Assembly: GCF_900101595.1 (NCBI RefSeq)
Contig: NZ_FMYY01000006.1
Location: forward strand, 22,182-86,181
Origin: Paenibacillus sp. cl123
GTDB lineage: Bacteria; Bacillota; Bacilli; Paenibacillales; NBRC-103111
Length of the DNA: 64,000 bases
Direction: 5' to 3'
This document shows positions 35,782 to 43,546 of the stretch, piece by piece (the first letter of the stretch is position 1; each line of letters begins with the position of its first letter). The notes under the pieces are model-generated. The model had not been told where the DNA came from. It made no database searches and saw only the letters and a list, made by a program, of their open reading frames with translations. Both the position numbers and the translations under genes were made by a program.

Positions 35782-37870
35782 GCATCTCGCTCTTACTCTG
35801 CTTGCGGCCTGTTTGCTGCTGTTGGCCATGTTTGCAGCCTATCCCCGGGTTCAGGATTATTTGGCCCAGAGAGCCGTTCTGAACGGGAAGGCCATGGATA
35901 AAGAAAGCCTGCTGCGCCTATTAAGCCAAGGTGCTCCGGGCGATCGGAAGTGGCCGCTGATCCGGGCCGCCGTCATCGAACAGGGAAGGGATTCATGGAT
36001 ACCGCGATATGATGTGTATATAGGCCCGGATTCCTCGCAGACGATCGGGGGAGGAGAGGACGATAACATTCCGAGTCTGAGCGAAGCGGAGAAGCGTCCT
36101 TATCTGGAGGCCTATGTCCGGCAGGGACCGGTAGACGGGTATTTGGTACGAGCAGCCAAGCAGCTGGCCGTTTCTTACTATGGCGAAGGGCAGCTGGAGC
36201 GGGCGCTGACTGTGCTGGAATCCGCGGAAGGACGATTGGACGAAGAGGCGTCCGTTAGCCAGCGGAGGAAGGAGCTCCAACTGGAGCGCGCCAGACTATA
36301 TGCAGCTGACCGGCAGGCGCAGCAAGCCGCGAATGTGCTGGATGAGCTGGCCGGCAGCTTGAGCGCCCAAGACGGCTTCATCAACGGCGAGGTCGAAAAA
36401 CTGCGGAAACAGCTGGAGCGGGAGACAAAGCCTGTACGAGAAGGGCTGGCGACGGTTGCCGGTACGGTCAAACGCAGCGACGGCAAGCCGCTGGCCCATG
36501 TCGGCGTCTACCTGCGCGATCAGGCTTCCGCCAGCAGCAGTGTGTCGGAGGGAGAGCCCTATCAGACGGCAACGGATGCGCAGGGCAGATTTAGGATCGG
36601 CGGCGTGAACCCGGGCAGCTACCAGCTGCAGCTTGGCCTGATGTTCGAGCAGATCGACGGCTGGACTTGGCCGGTTCCTGCCCACGATTGGGTCGATATA
36701 GCGGGCGGCGAAAGCATAACGAAAGAGGTCGTGCTTCACCCGCTGCTGGAGCTGATCGAGCCGGTCAATCAGCAAGTGGTAAACGGAGAGACGGTCCGCT
36801 TCGCATGGACACCCGTCCCCGGCGCTGCCACTTATACGGTAAACGGCAAGGTGCATCTGGAGAACGGGACGCTAGGGTCCGCCATAGCGACCCGTGTTCG
36901 AGCAGCCAGTCTCGACGTACCGGTTGAGCGGCTGTATGACCATCTCTTCGGCATCTCCTACGGGATGGCGGACGAAGGGGAACAGCCGAAGGCCGATCCG
37001 CTGCCTTTGCTCGGCTTTGCCAATCCGGATAACCGCTTTTCCTGGAGCGTGGAAGCCTTCGACGCCGCTGGGCGCCCGTTGACGCGGAGCGACGGTTATC
37101 GGCTGCAGGAGTCGACGATGGGCAAGCTGCCCTTCTTTTATCTGAAGCAGCGCTCTCTAACTGCAGCAGACCGGCTTCTCCTGCAGGGCAAGTTCAGCGA
37201 GGCTATGGAGGGCTATCGCAGAGACTGCGAGCTGAACGACCGGGATCTGCATTGTTTGCGGATGCTGATCCGCCTGCATCAGGTGGATGGGGCGGATAAT
37301 CAGGAACGGAGCGGGAAGGAGGTTCTGCCTTACTTAAGAAAAATGGTGGAACTGAATCCTGCTCCTCATTACGTGTTCCTCATGCTCGAACATAGTATGG
37401 AGCAGCGCAGCTGGGCGGAGGCCGACCGTTATTACGGGATGCTCGCCGACAGAGACGGGCTAAATCCTTATACAAGTTCCGTGTATGCGGTCGGCTTGCT
37501 CCGGCAGGGCAAGCTCCCTGAAGCATCCGAGCTGCTCCGGAGCGCGCTGGAGCAGGACGAAAGCCATCGTTTTACCGGTATTTACTTGGCCGTGAGGCTG
37601 TACTTGACGGGTTCGCTGCAGGAGCCGCTGAAGCTCGCGGGCCAATATCCGGAGCGGACGTTCGGACAGGAGCGACTGGTTTGGGCGGAGCTGCTTCGAG
37701 CGATGGAAGAGGAGGGGAAGGCAAATCCCGGCCCGGATTATATGGAGAAGCTTAAGCAGGAGCTGGCCCTGTACTTCGCGGGAGAAGAAGCGCAGCTCGA
37801 TGCCCGGCCGCAAGCCGCGGAGCATCCGGCCCGGGATCATTTCCTCCGGGAGCTGCGGAAGGTGAAGTAA
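35759..37870 (+). CDS. Membrane-anchored TPR and carboxypeptidase-regulatory-like domain protein
   Basis: 703 residues. An N-terminal span LALTLLAACLLLLAMFAAY places the rest outside the membrane. Helical TPR-like repeats lie at about 120-225. A beta-sandwich of the carboxypeptidase regulatory type starts at about 232 (VAGTVKRSDGKPLAHVGVYL ... RIGGVNPGSYQLQL). A fibronectin-like stretch (PVNQQVVNGETVRFAWTPVPGA) follows, and more TPR units are at 470-640. No enzyme motif seen. Third gene of the sigma operon, so probably part of the signal-sensing device or its main output at the envelope. Confidence 0.7.
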   Translation: MRVRIKIKHLALTLLAACLLLLAMFAAYPRVQDYLAQRAVLNGKAMDKESLLRLLSQGAPGDRKWPLIRAAVIEQGRDSWIPRYDVYIGPDSSQTIGGGEDDNIPSLSEAEKRPYLEAYVRQGPVDGYLVRAAKQLAVSYYGEGQLERALTVLESAEGRLDEEASVSQRRKELQLERARLYAADRQAQQAANVLDELAGSLSAQDGFINGEVEKLRKQLERETKPVREGLATVAGTVKRSDGKPLAHVGVYLRDQASASSSVSEGEPYQTATDAQGRFRIGGVNPGSYQLQLGLMFEQIDGWTWPVPAHDWVDIAGGESITKEVVLHPLLELIEPVNQQVVNGETVRFAWTPVPGAATYTVNGKVHLENGTLGSAIATRVRAASLDVPVERLYDHLFGISYGMADEGEQPKADPLPLLGFANPDNRFSWSVEAFDAAGRPLTRSDGYRLQESTMGKLPFFYLKQRSLTAADRLLLQGKFSEAMEGYRRDCELNDRDLHCLRMLIRLHQVDGADNQERSGKEVLPYLRKMVELNPAPHYVFLMLEHSMEQRSWAEADRYYGMLADRDGLNPYTSSVYAVGLLRQGKLPEASELLRSALEQDESHRFTGIYLAVRLYLTGSLQEPLKLAGQYPERTFGQERLVWAELLRAMEEEGKANPGPDYMEKLKQELALYFAGEEAQLDARPQAAEHPARDHFLRELRKVK

Positions 37871-37948
37871 GGAAGGGTAAGTTTTCCCGCAACCCAGTCA
37901 TCCGGCGGCAAGGCAGCCATAAATGATGCCGAGCTGAGCGTCCGGCCG

Positions 37949-37988
37949 CTGGCCAGACCTGGCCAGACCTGGCCAGACCTGGCCAGAC
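37949..37988. repeat. 10-bp tandem repeat, four copies
   Basis: CTGGCCAGAC repeated four times exactly, each containing the palindrome TGGCCA. Intergenic; function unknown. It may be a variable-number locus. Confidence 0.85.
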
Positions 37989-38046
37989 CCGGCCCGGCCT
38001 ATCGGCCGGAGCGGTCGTAAGTTGTACAGCGGACAGCCGCAGGCTC

Positions 38047-38082
38047 AAAAGCCGCCGCCCCCTCGTGAAAGGGAGCGGCGGC
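38047..38082 (-). terminator. Terminator of the pspC-like gene
   Basis: GCCGCCGC / GCGGCGGC stem followed on the minus strand by TTTT. Confidence 0.75.
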
Positions 38083-38107
38083 CTCTTCGGTATGCGCCTA
38101 GCGCTTA

Positions 38108-38353
38108 TTAATAATATCTGTGCCGGGGTCCATGCCCATGCCCGTGATCGTAGTCGTAGCTGTGAGCCGGCGGCTCCTTCGGAATGACCAGGCTCGCGAT
38201 GAAGTACACCAGGATCGTCGTGCCGAAGCTGCAGAAGGCGGAAATGATCCAGATCAACCGGATCAAGGTGGCGCTGATCCCTGTCCATTCGGCCAAGCCG
38301 CCGCTCAGGCCGGTCAGTTTGCTGTTATAACGGGAACGGAATAATTTATTCAT
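38108..38353 (-). CDS. PspC-domain membrane protein
   Basis: 81 residues from ATG 38353 (AGAGGAG 8 bases upstream). KLFRSRYNSKLTGLSGGLAEW is the PspC domain start, and one long hydrophobic span follows (LIRLIWIISAFCSFGTTILV). The tail is His/Tyr/Asp-rich (YDYDHGHGHG) and could bind metal. PspC proteins sense envelope stress. Single-gene transcript. Confidence 0.92.
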   Translation of the reverse strand: MNKLFRSRYNSKLTGLSGGLAEWTGISATLIRLIWIISAFCSFGTTILVYFIASLVIPKEPPAHSYDYDHGHGHGPRHRYY

Positions 38354-38517
38354 AAGAATTTCTCCTCTCAATGTTCGACTCGTTAGCGCTATCGTTCATG
38401 TCTTTATTGTAGAGGAATCGTATAATCAGCGAAACCGACCTGTGACGGTATTGGAGCTGGACCTGGGACGGGGGAGAGGAGGGACCTCGGGATGGGGTGA
38501 CGGTATGCTATGCAAGG

Positions 38518-38561
38518 CCGGTGAGACAGCTCCTGCAAGGACGAAGGAGCTATCTCACCGG
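38518..38561 (-). terminator. Long hairpin downstream of the hmoA-like gene
   Basis: CCGGTGAGA-AGCTCCT pairs with AGGAGCT-TCTCACCGG (about 17 bp with one bulge). No T-run follows, so it may stabilise the 3' end rather than terminate by itself. Confidence 0.5.
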
Positions 38562-38617
38562 ACGGACTTCGATACGCAGAGCGGCGGACTAACGGCGGGC
38601 CTGTGCTGCACGGCCGC

Positions 38618-38944
38618 TCAGATCGCCGCCGGGGCCGTCTTCACGGCTTTCACCGCATAGACGGAGCTGCTGGAGCGGAGCACGAACTCCGGCTTGCCAT
38701 GCTCGCGCTCGCGGCGATGCCCCTCCAGATGAGGCTCGCTGACCTCCCATTGCTTCCAGGCTTCTTCCGATTCCCAGCGGATCATGACGATGATTTCTTC
38801 CTCGCCTTTCCGTGCTTTCTTAACCAGGATGCTCAGATCGACGAAGCCAGGCGCCTTCTCTACCGCCGCCTCTTGGCTGAACCGGTGAACCACCTGATCC
38901 GAAAATCCTTCCTGCACAACGATCGTTAAAGCTTCAACCCACAT
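38618..38944 (-). CDS. hmoA: HmoA/IsdG-type heme-degrading monooxygenase
   Basis: 108 residues of the ABM (antibiotic biosynthesis monooxygenase) fold. EGFSDQVVHRFSQ, EKAPGFVDLSILVK and VVMIRWESEEAWKQWE-like text (here IIVMIRWESEEAWKQWEVS, then HLEGHRR) parallel Bacillus HmoA, which opens heme to release iron in the cytoplasm. A near-perfect Fur box upstream supports an iron-acquisition role. GGAGT lies upstream of the ATG at 38944. Monocistronic. Confidence 0.82.
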   Translation of the reverse strand: MWVEALTIVVQEGFSDQVVHRFSQEAAVEKAPGFVDLSILVKKARKGEEEIIVMIRWESEEAWKQWEVSEPHLEGHRREREHGKPEFVLRSSSSVYAVKAVKTAPAAI

Positions 38945-38994
38945 AAACCGGCACTCCTTATCTGAAATGGAATTAGGACTTCAACTCATTGTAT

Positions 38995-39009
38995 TGATAA
39001 GGATTATCA
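38995..39009. promoter_or_regulatory. Fur box
   Basis: TGATAAGGATTATCA matches the 7-1-7 Fur consensus TGATAATnATTATCA at 13 of the 14 fixed positions. It lies about 50 bases upstream of the hmoA-like start and 110 bases upstream of the rightward unknown gene, and so could control both. Confidence 0.8.
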
Positions 39010-39118
39010 TTGTCAATTGCCATTCCTGTATTTGTCAGCGGAGCTGCGACTTCATTCCGGCCCTGCGTGACATATTATCCCTATACGAGGCAACGACTTT
39101 AATTGCGGAGGTACATAG

Positions 39119-39622
39119 ATGCTGGCTTTATACAGCAAAGGCAGTCCGGTCACCTTTTATAGTGTCAGCACCCGGCCGAGTCATCACTTGATTCCGCCAT
39201 CCTGCGGGGTGGGCACGTATTTCGAGGACGTTCACCCGGAGTGGCAGATGTGCTGCAAGCATATACCGGAGGAGCTCAAGCGATCTTGGGAGGAATCGGG
39301 CCGGCTCGTGCGCGGGCGGTTATTCAAGCTGCCGGAGGACCGGCTGCATTTCGACTGTCTGTTCCTCACGCCGAGCGATATCGCAACGCTGGAAATGTAT
39401 GTCGCCGAGCAGAAGGCTGCGGCAGAGGCGCAGTCCGAGCCTCTGACCAACGGTCCGGGGGTTTTGCTGGTTGAGCTGATGATCAATTTCATGAAATCCC
39501 ACGTCGGGGAAACCGTCTTCCCGTTCATTGGGGAACGCCCGCTCGCCGAGGCAACTCCTGGCTCCGTGCTGAACGGCTCGCTCTGGCGGGCGATGGGACA
39601 TATCGCAGTCGCCATCCCGTAA
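39119..39622 (+). CDS. Hypothetical protein, divergent from hmoA
   Basis: 167 residues, not recognised. GGAGGT 6 bases before the ATG supports it as a real gene. Predicted soluble and mixed alpha/beta. Cys at about 29 and a CC pair near 45 (EWQMCCKHIP) are the only cysteines except one near 80. Hydrophobic strand GPGVLLVELMINFMKS is mid-chain. It shares the intergenic Fur box with hmoA, so it might be iron-regulated; no function can be assigned. Confidence 0.6.
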   Translation: MLALYSKGSPVTFYSVSTRPSHHLIPPSCGVGTYFEDVHPEWQMCCKHIPEELKRSWEESGRLVRGRLFKLPEDRLHFDCLFLTPSDIATLEMYVAEQKAAAEAQSEPLTNGPGVLLVELMINFMKSHVGETVFPFIGERPLAEATPGSVLNGSLWRAMGHIAVAIP

Positions 39623-39740
39623 CCGGCGGGGATGAAGATAATATTATCCAAACTCTGCTTAGCTTCCTCTATCCCTCTCGCTATCCCCTCTTGTTTATAA
39701 TCAAGTTATTCCAGTAGCTGAAGAGAGGATGAAGGCGAGG

Positions 39741-41153
39741 ATGGACAAGAAACAACCGATTCTGCTGAACGATGAACAGATGAGACAATTTATTACGAAT
39801 GGTTTTCTGATATTGAACACCGATTTCTCTGCGGAATTCCATGAAAGCCTGATGGCGCAGCTGAACAAGGTGTATCAGGAGGAAGGCAACCCCGGCAATA
39901 ATCTGCTGCCGCGGATCCGGGAGATTCAGAAGGTATTCGACCACCCGGTTATCACCGGCGCTCTAAGCAGCGTGCTTGGTCCGGATTATATGCTGCATGC
40001 GCATCGCCACGGACATTTCAATGCCAACCCGGTAGCCGGGGGATGGCATAAGGACAGCTACTGGGGTTATTCCCGGATGCGCAACCATCATCCTTGGTGG
40101 GCGATGATCATGTACTTCCCTCAAGATACGCCGCCCGAGCTCGGACCGACGGGGATCATGCCGGGAACTCAGAATTATGAGACACGGATCTTCGACAAGG
40201 ATGAAGCGGAAGGAGAAGCGCTTGCGAGCGGCCAGGCCGGCACCTTCGCGCTCATCCACTACGACATCTGGCATCGCTCGACGCCGAATGTGCTCGGCAA
40301 TCCGCGTTATATGCTGAAGTTCGAATTCATGCGCACGCAAGCGCCTGTCCGGCCGACATGGGATACTCAAGGCGGACCGTGGTCCGCGCCGGCTGGGATC
40401 GCACCGGGAATTACCGCCCATGACCGGCTGTGGGAAGAGACCTGGAACTGGCTGTCCGGCGAGCTGGGCAGTCTGGCCGATACGCAGCCGGGTGATGACA
40501 CGGTTGTGCGGGAGCTGGCGCTTCAGCTTGAGGATGACTATGAGCCTAACGCGCTGAATGCCGCATACGAGCTTGCTTCGCGCGGCGAGGTCGGGGTCCG
40601 CGCGCTGCTGGAAGCTCTCCGTCACGAGAAGACGGCCGTATCCCGGCTGGCGGCGTACGGGCTGTCGGCAAGCGGGGAGAGCGCGGTGCCGGGCTTGATC
40701 GCCGAACTGGACACGGCGCGCGAGATTACGGTGGTGCATGCGGCATTTGCGCTTGGCGAACTGCGGCAGCTCGCCGTCGCCGCGGTTCCCAGGCTGAACG
40801 GCTTGATGGAGCATGCCTCCGTAGAGGTGCGCCGCACGGCCGTGGAAGCGTTGGGCATGATCGGGCGGGCTGCGCCGGATACGGTGCAAGGGCTGATCCG
40901 CGGGCTGCAGGACGAGGATACGCAGATCCGCTTCATGACCGGTCTCGCTCTTACGCGGCTTGGCCGCGCCGGAGAGGCCGCCATTCCCGAGCTGGAACGC
41001 GCCCTGGACGACGACAACCGATATGTACGCGCTCATGCCGCCGAGGCGCTGCGCTATATCGGCACGCCGGAGGCTCATGAGGTGCTGATCCGGGAGCTGT
41101 TCCAGTCCCGGTGGTGCGCTACTACGACGAAGGCAAGCACGTTTTATCCGTGA
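39741..41153 (+). CDS. Phytanoyl-CoA-dioxygenase-like protein fused to HEAT repeats
   Basis: 470 residues. Residues 1-245 are a PhyH-type Fe(II)/2-oxoglutarate oxygenase: the HxD pair is in WHKDSYWGYSR, the distal His in IHYDIWHRSTPN, and the 2OG Arg about 10 residues on. From about 265 to 450, five or so HEAT/PBS-lyase-like repeats run on (AVSRLAAYGLSASGESAVPGL, VRRTAVEALGMIG, RAHAAEALRYIG). The fusion suggests a protein- or partner-bound substrate. The last 15 residues (SRWCATTTKAS...) break the pattern; the +2 frame reads VVRYYDEGKHVLSVSLG, so a late frameshift is possible. Start chosen at 39741; 39729 is the alternative. Confidence 0.8.
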   Translation: MDKKQPILLNDEQMRQFITNGFLILNTDFSAEFHESLMAQLNKVYQEEGNPGNNLLPRIREIQKVFDHPVITGALSSVLGPDYMLHAHRHGHFNANPVAGGWHKDSYWGYSRMRNHHPWWAMIMYFPQDTPPELGPTGIMPGTQNYETRIFDKDEAEGEALASGQAGTFALIHYDIWHRSTPNVLGNPRYMLKFEFMRTQAPVRPTWDTQGGPWSAPAGIAPGITAHDRLWEETWNWLSGELGSLADTQPGDDTVVRELALQLEDDYEPNALNAAYELASRGEVGVRALLEALRHEKTAVSRLAAYGLSASGESAVPGLIAELDTAREITVVHAAFALGELRQLAVAAVPRLNGLMEHASVEVRRTAVEALGMIGRAAPDTVQGLIRGLQDEDTQIRFMTGLALTRLGRAGEAAIPELERALDDDNRYVRAHAAEALRYIGTPEAHEVLIRELFQSRWCATTTKASTFYP

Positions 41154-41180
41154 GCCTGGGCCGTATAAATAAACAAAACC

Positions 41181-41217
41181 AGCTCCGTCCGCCGCGAGGC
41201 AGAGACGGAGCTTTTTG
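41181..41217 (+). terminator. Terminator after the PhyH-HEAT gene
   Basis: AGCTCCGTC / GACGGAGCT perfect stem, then TTTTTG. Confidence 0.85.
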
Positions 41218-41336
41218 TATGGGCTTGAACAGGAACCGGGGATGGAGGAGATGCCCGCACCACGGGATGGCGGCTGTCCCAGCAATAGGGTTTCTCATTT
41301 GAGGATACAACTTCAGACCCCGAGCTGTAACGGAAA

Positions 41337-41542
41337 AATCGTACAACTTGCTCCCGCGCTTGCGGTCAAACTTGGGATTTGTACGGGAAACCGTACAAAG
41401 TGCTCCCGCGCTTGCGCTCAACTATGGAGTTTATACGGTAAACCGTACAAAGCACTCTCCGTCTTATTTAAAAGATGGAATTTGTTCGAAAATTCGTGTA
41501 AACGTTCTTCGGTTTGCGATCAAACAGTGAACCTGCGCGGTA
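41337..41542. repeat. 52-bp degenerate tandem repeats with palindromic junctions
   Basis: Four units: 41337-41388, 41389-41440, 41441-41491 and 41492-41542. The first two share ATGC-rich core GCTCCCGCGCTTGCG; the last two are decayed. Where units meet, TTTGTACGG-GAAA-CCGTACAAA forms a perfect 9-bp hairpin. Related units occur at the right end of the window (63801-64000). Confidence 0.75.
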
Positions 41543-41631
41543 ACATCCGTTATGGCCGCACCGATAGAGGCGACGTTACCGGCCAAAGAGGGACGATGGA
41601 CAGGTCCGGCCTCCTCCTTGCGTTCATGGCC

Positions 41632-42480
41632 TCACGGCTGAGGAGTCGGGTACAGTTCGCGGAACTGGCTGGGCGAGAAGCCGGTATGATCCTTGAACAT
41701 GCGGGAGAAGTACGACATTTCCATGCCGAGCGACTCTGCTATTTCCGAGATATTGAGCTGGGAGAAGGACAGCAGCTGCTTGGCTTTCTCCATGCGCCTC
41801 CGATTGACGTATTGGATGGGAGAGACGCCGGTTGTATTTTTGAACACCCGGATAAAATAGTTGGGATGGAAATGGACGACTTGCGACAGCTCTTCAAGCG
41901 ACAGATGGTCGGCGAGATGCTCGTCGATATAGCGCAGCACCTGATTGATCTTATCCAGAGATGCCGATGCTCCTGTGCGGAAGCGAATGGCGCCGGCGGC
42001 ATCCAGGTAGAAGGCCAGCAGCTCCAGCAGCAGAGCGTTTACCCGCAGAGCGGAGCCCAGGCTGTCTATGCCATGCCAATGAATCAGCTGACGGAACGTT
42101 TCCTGCAGCCGCAGCCGCTCGGGCTCTGCGGTTTCTACGAAGGCGGGAATGTCGAGCAAGTGGAATAAAGGCAGGTCGCCGATCTTTGCCTTGAAGTGAC
42201 ACCAGTACTTCCCGAAGGTATCGGGGCCGGTTGTGCCATAGGACTGTATTTGACCGGCCGGGAGCAGGAACAGCTGCCCGGGCTTCGGATAGAAGGTACG
42301 GCCGTTCAGCTTGAGATACCCTTCGCCTTCCATGATGAAATAAAGCCGGTTGAAGTCCGGCGCGAAATCATCGTCGCCCCAGGCGGGGGATACTTTCGTA
42401 TAGGCAGCTATCGTCAGATCGAGCTGCGTGCTGGCTATATATTTCTTCCAATAGGCGGCTTGAGCGGACATGATGTTCAA
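41632..42480 (-). CDS. AraC-family transcriptional regulator
   Basis: 282 residues. An N-terminal cupin (LYFIMEGEGYLKLNGRTFYPKPGQLFLLPAG) is the effector domain. The C-terminal AraC pair of helix-turn-helices is at about 180-280 (LSLEELSQVVHFHPNYFIRVFKNTTGVSPIQY and ISEIAESLGMEMSYFSRMFKDHTGFSPSQFR). TTG start at 42480 with GAGG close upstream, or ATG three codons on. It probably senses a sugar. No obvious target operon is adjacent. Confidence 0.93.
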   Translation of the reverse strand: MNIMSAQAAYWKKYIASTQLDLTIAAYTKVSPAWGDDDFAPDFNRLYFIMEGEGYLKLNGRTFYPKPGQLFLLPAGQIQSYGTTGPDTFGKYWCHFKAKIGDLPLFHLLDIPAFVETAEPERLRLQETFRQLIHWHGIDSLGSALRVNALLLELLAFYLDAAGAIRFRTGASASLDKINQVLRYIDEHLADHLSLEELSQVVHFHPNYFIRVFKNTTGVSPIQYVNRRRMEKAKQLLSFSQLNISEIAESLGMEMSYFSRMFKDHTGFSPSQFRELYPTPQP

Positions 42481-42599
42481 CAGTTCCTCGCTTTCACGAA
42501 AACGGCTCTCGTACGATTATCATTATAGCGGATAGCCCTGTGGACTTCATCAACTGATCTTGGCTGGGAGCAGGCAGGTTTTTCATCCGCAGCAGGAAG

Positions 42600-42628
42600 T
42601 TGACAAAACTAATTCATCTATATATATT
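42600..42628 (+). promoter_or_regulatory. Promoter of the MarR-ABC operon
   Basis: Perfect TTGACA (42600-42605), 17-base spacer, TATATT (42623-42628), 39 bases before the MarR start. Confidence 0.8.
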
Positions 42629-42645
42629 TAGGTTAGCTAAGTTAA
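42628..42645. promoter_or_regulatory. Candidate MarR operator
   Basis: TTAGGTTAGCTAAGTTAA is an 18-bp imperfect palindrome (14 of 18 symmetric; TTAGCTAA perfect) starting at the -10 box. A bound MarR dimer would block the promoter, implying autoregulation of regulator and exporter. Confidence 0.55.
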
Positions 42646-42666
42646 TTAAAAAGGAGCGAGATCATC

Positions 42667-43536
42667 ATGAAGGAAAGTCATAATGACTTGTCACTTGGAC
42701 TCATCCGTGCGCTCCGCCAGCTGCGTCAAGTGAACTGGAACGGCAGAAGGCCGGTGGAGGGCTGCACGCCAAGCGAGACGATGATGCTGTTTACTTTGCG
42801 AAGAGCTATGCACGGCTTTGGCCCTGGCAGGCCCGGGGCGGGGGACGTGGACGGCAGAGGAGCTTCCCGCGGCATGCCTCCCCAAGGAGGACCGTCCCCG
42901 GATACAGTTTCCCGCGGCATGCCTCCCCACGGGGGACCGTCCCCGGATACAGCTTTCCGCGGCTTGCCTTCCCAAGGAGGGCCGTCCCCGGATACAGCTT
43001 CCGGCGGCATACCTCCCCACGGGGGGCCGTCACCGGATACAGCTTTCCGCGGCATGCCTCCCCACGGGGGACTGCCTCCCGGAACATCCCCCGGAATGCC
43101 CTTCGCATGGGGAGGCCCGCAGGGGGCAGGACGGGAGTGGACGGATGGGGCGGGACACCCGGGCGGAAGACCGGAGCATCACCGGTTCATGCATCATCCC
43201 GAAGGCCTGAAGGCCAGCGACCTCAGCTCGCTGCTGCGCGTATCCATGCCAACGGTCTCGCAGATGGTCAACGTGCTGGAGGCGCGGGGGCTGCTCGAAC
43301 GTCGGCTGGACCCGGCGGATCGCCGGGTGGTGCGGATTCGGCTCAGCGAGCAGGGGCAGAGCCTCACGGAAGAGGCCGAGCAGCGAATGTTCGAAGCTAT
43401 GGGCGGGCTGGTCGCGCATCTCGGAGAAGAGCGCTGCCGGCAGTTGATCGACCTGCTCGACGATGTCGCAGGTTATTACCGGGATTTGCCGGCGCAGCCG
43501 GACCGTCCCGACTCTATGGATACGCCACAGGATTAG
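42667..43536 (+). CDS. MarR-family regulator with expanded 15-residue repeat
   Basis: 289 residues, twice the MarR norm of about 140-150. Residues 1-50 are the first dimer helices (LIRALRQLRQVNWNGR ... PSETMMLFTLRRAMHGF). The winged helix is at about 180-245 (LKASDLSSLLRVSMPTVSQMVNVLEARGLLERRLDPADRRVVRI). Between them is an insertion with about five 15-residue repeats (RGMPPHGGPSPDTAF type). The insertion lies just before the recognition domain and is probably a disordered loop. AAGGAG precedes the ATG. It leads the exporter operon, with 10 bases to the first ABC gene, and probably represses it. Confidence 0.9.
   Translation: MKESHNDLSLGLIRALRQLRQVNWNGRRPVEGCTPSETMMLFTLRRAMHGFGPGRPGAGDVDGRGASRGMPPQGGPSPDTVSRGMPPHGGPSPDTAFRGLPSQGGPSPDTASGGIPPHGGPSPDTAFRGMPPHGGLPPGTSPGMPFAWGGPQGAGREWTDGAGHPGGRPEHHRFMHHPEGLKASDLSSLLRVSMPTVSQMVNVLEARGLLERRLDPADRRVVRIRLSEQGQSLTEEAEQRMFEAMGGLVAHLGEERCRQLIDLLDDVAGYYRDLPAQPDRPDSMDTPQD
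42868..43090. repeat. 45-bp in-frame tandem repeats inside the marR gene
   Basis: Units begin at 42868, 42913, 42958, 43003 and 43048, each starting with a CGCGGC-like block (the fourth unit reads GGCGGC). They encode about five copies of a Gly/Pro-rich 15-mer. A multiple of three keeps the frame, so copy number can vary without breaking the gene. Confidence 0.9.
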
Positions 43537-43546
43537 GAGGAGCGTT

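Larger units (their letters stand above)
41154..41631. other. 478-bp intergenic with terminator and repeat array
   Basis: A terminator is at 41181-41217 and a degenerate 52-bp tandem array at 41337-41542. No gene recognised. Confidence 0.6.

Noticed and set aside
41337..41542. Short CRISPR array or tRNA-like repeats
   Set aside because: Units are degenerate along their full 52 bases, with no conserved repeat/variable spacer split and no cloverleaf.
42868..43090. CRISPR-like regular repeats
   Set aside because: Repeats are contiguous, 45 bp, in frame and translated as a Gly/Pro repeat; there are no spacers.
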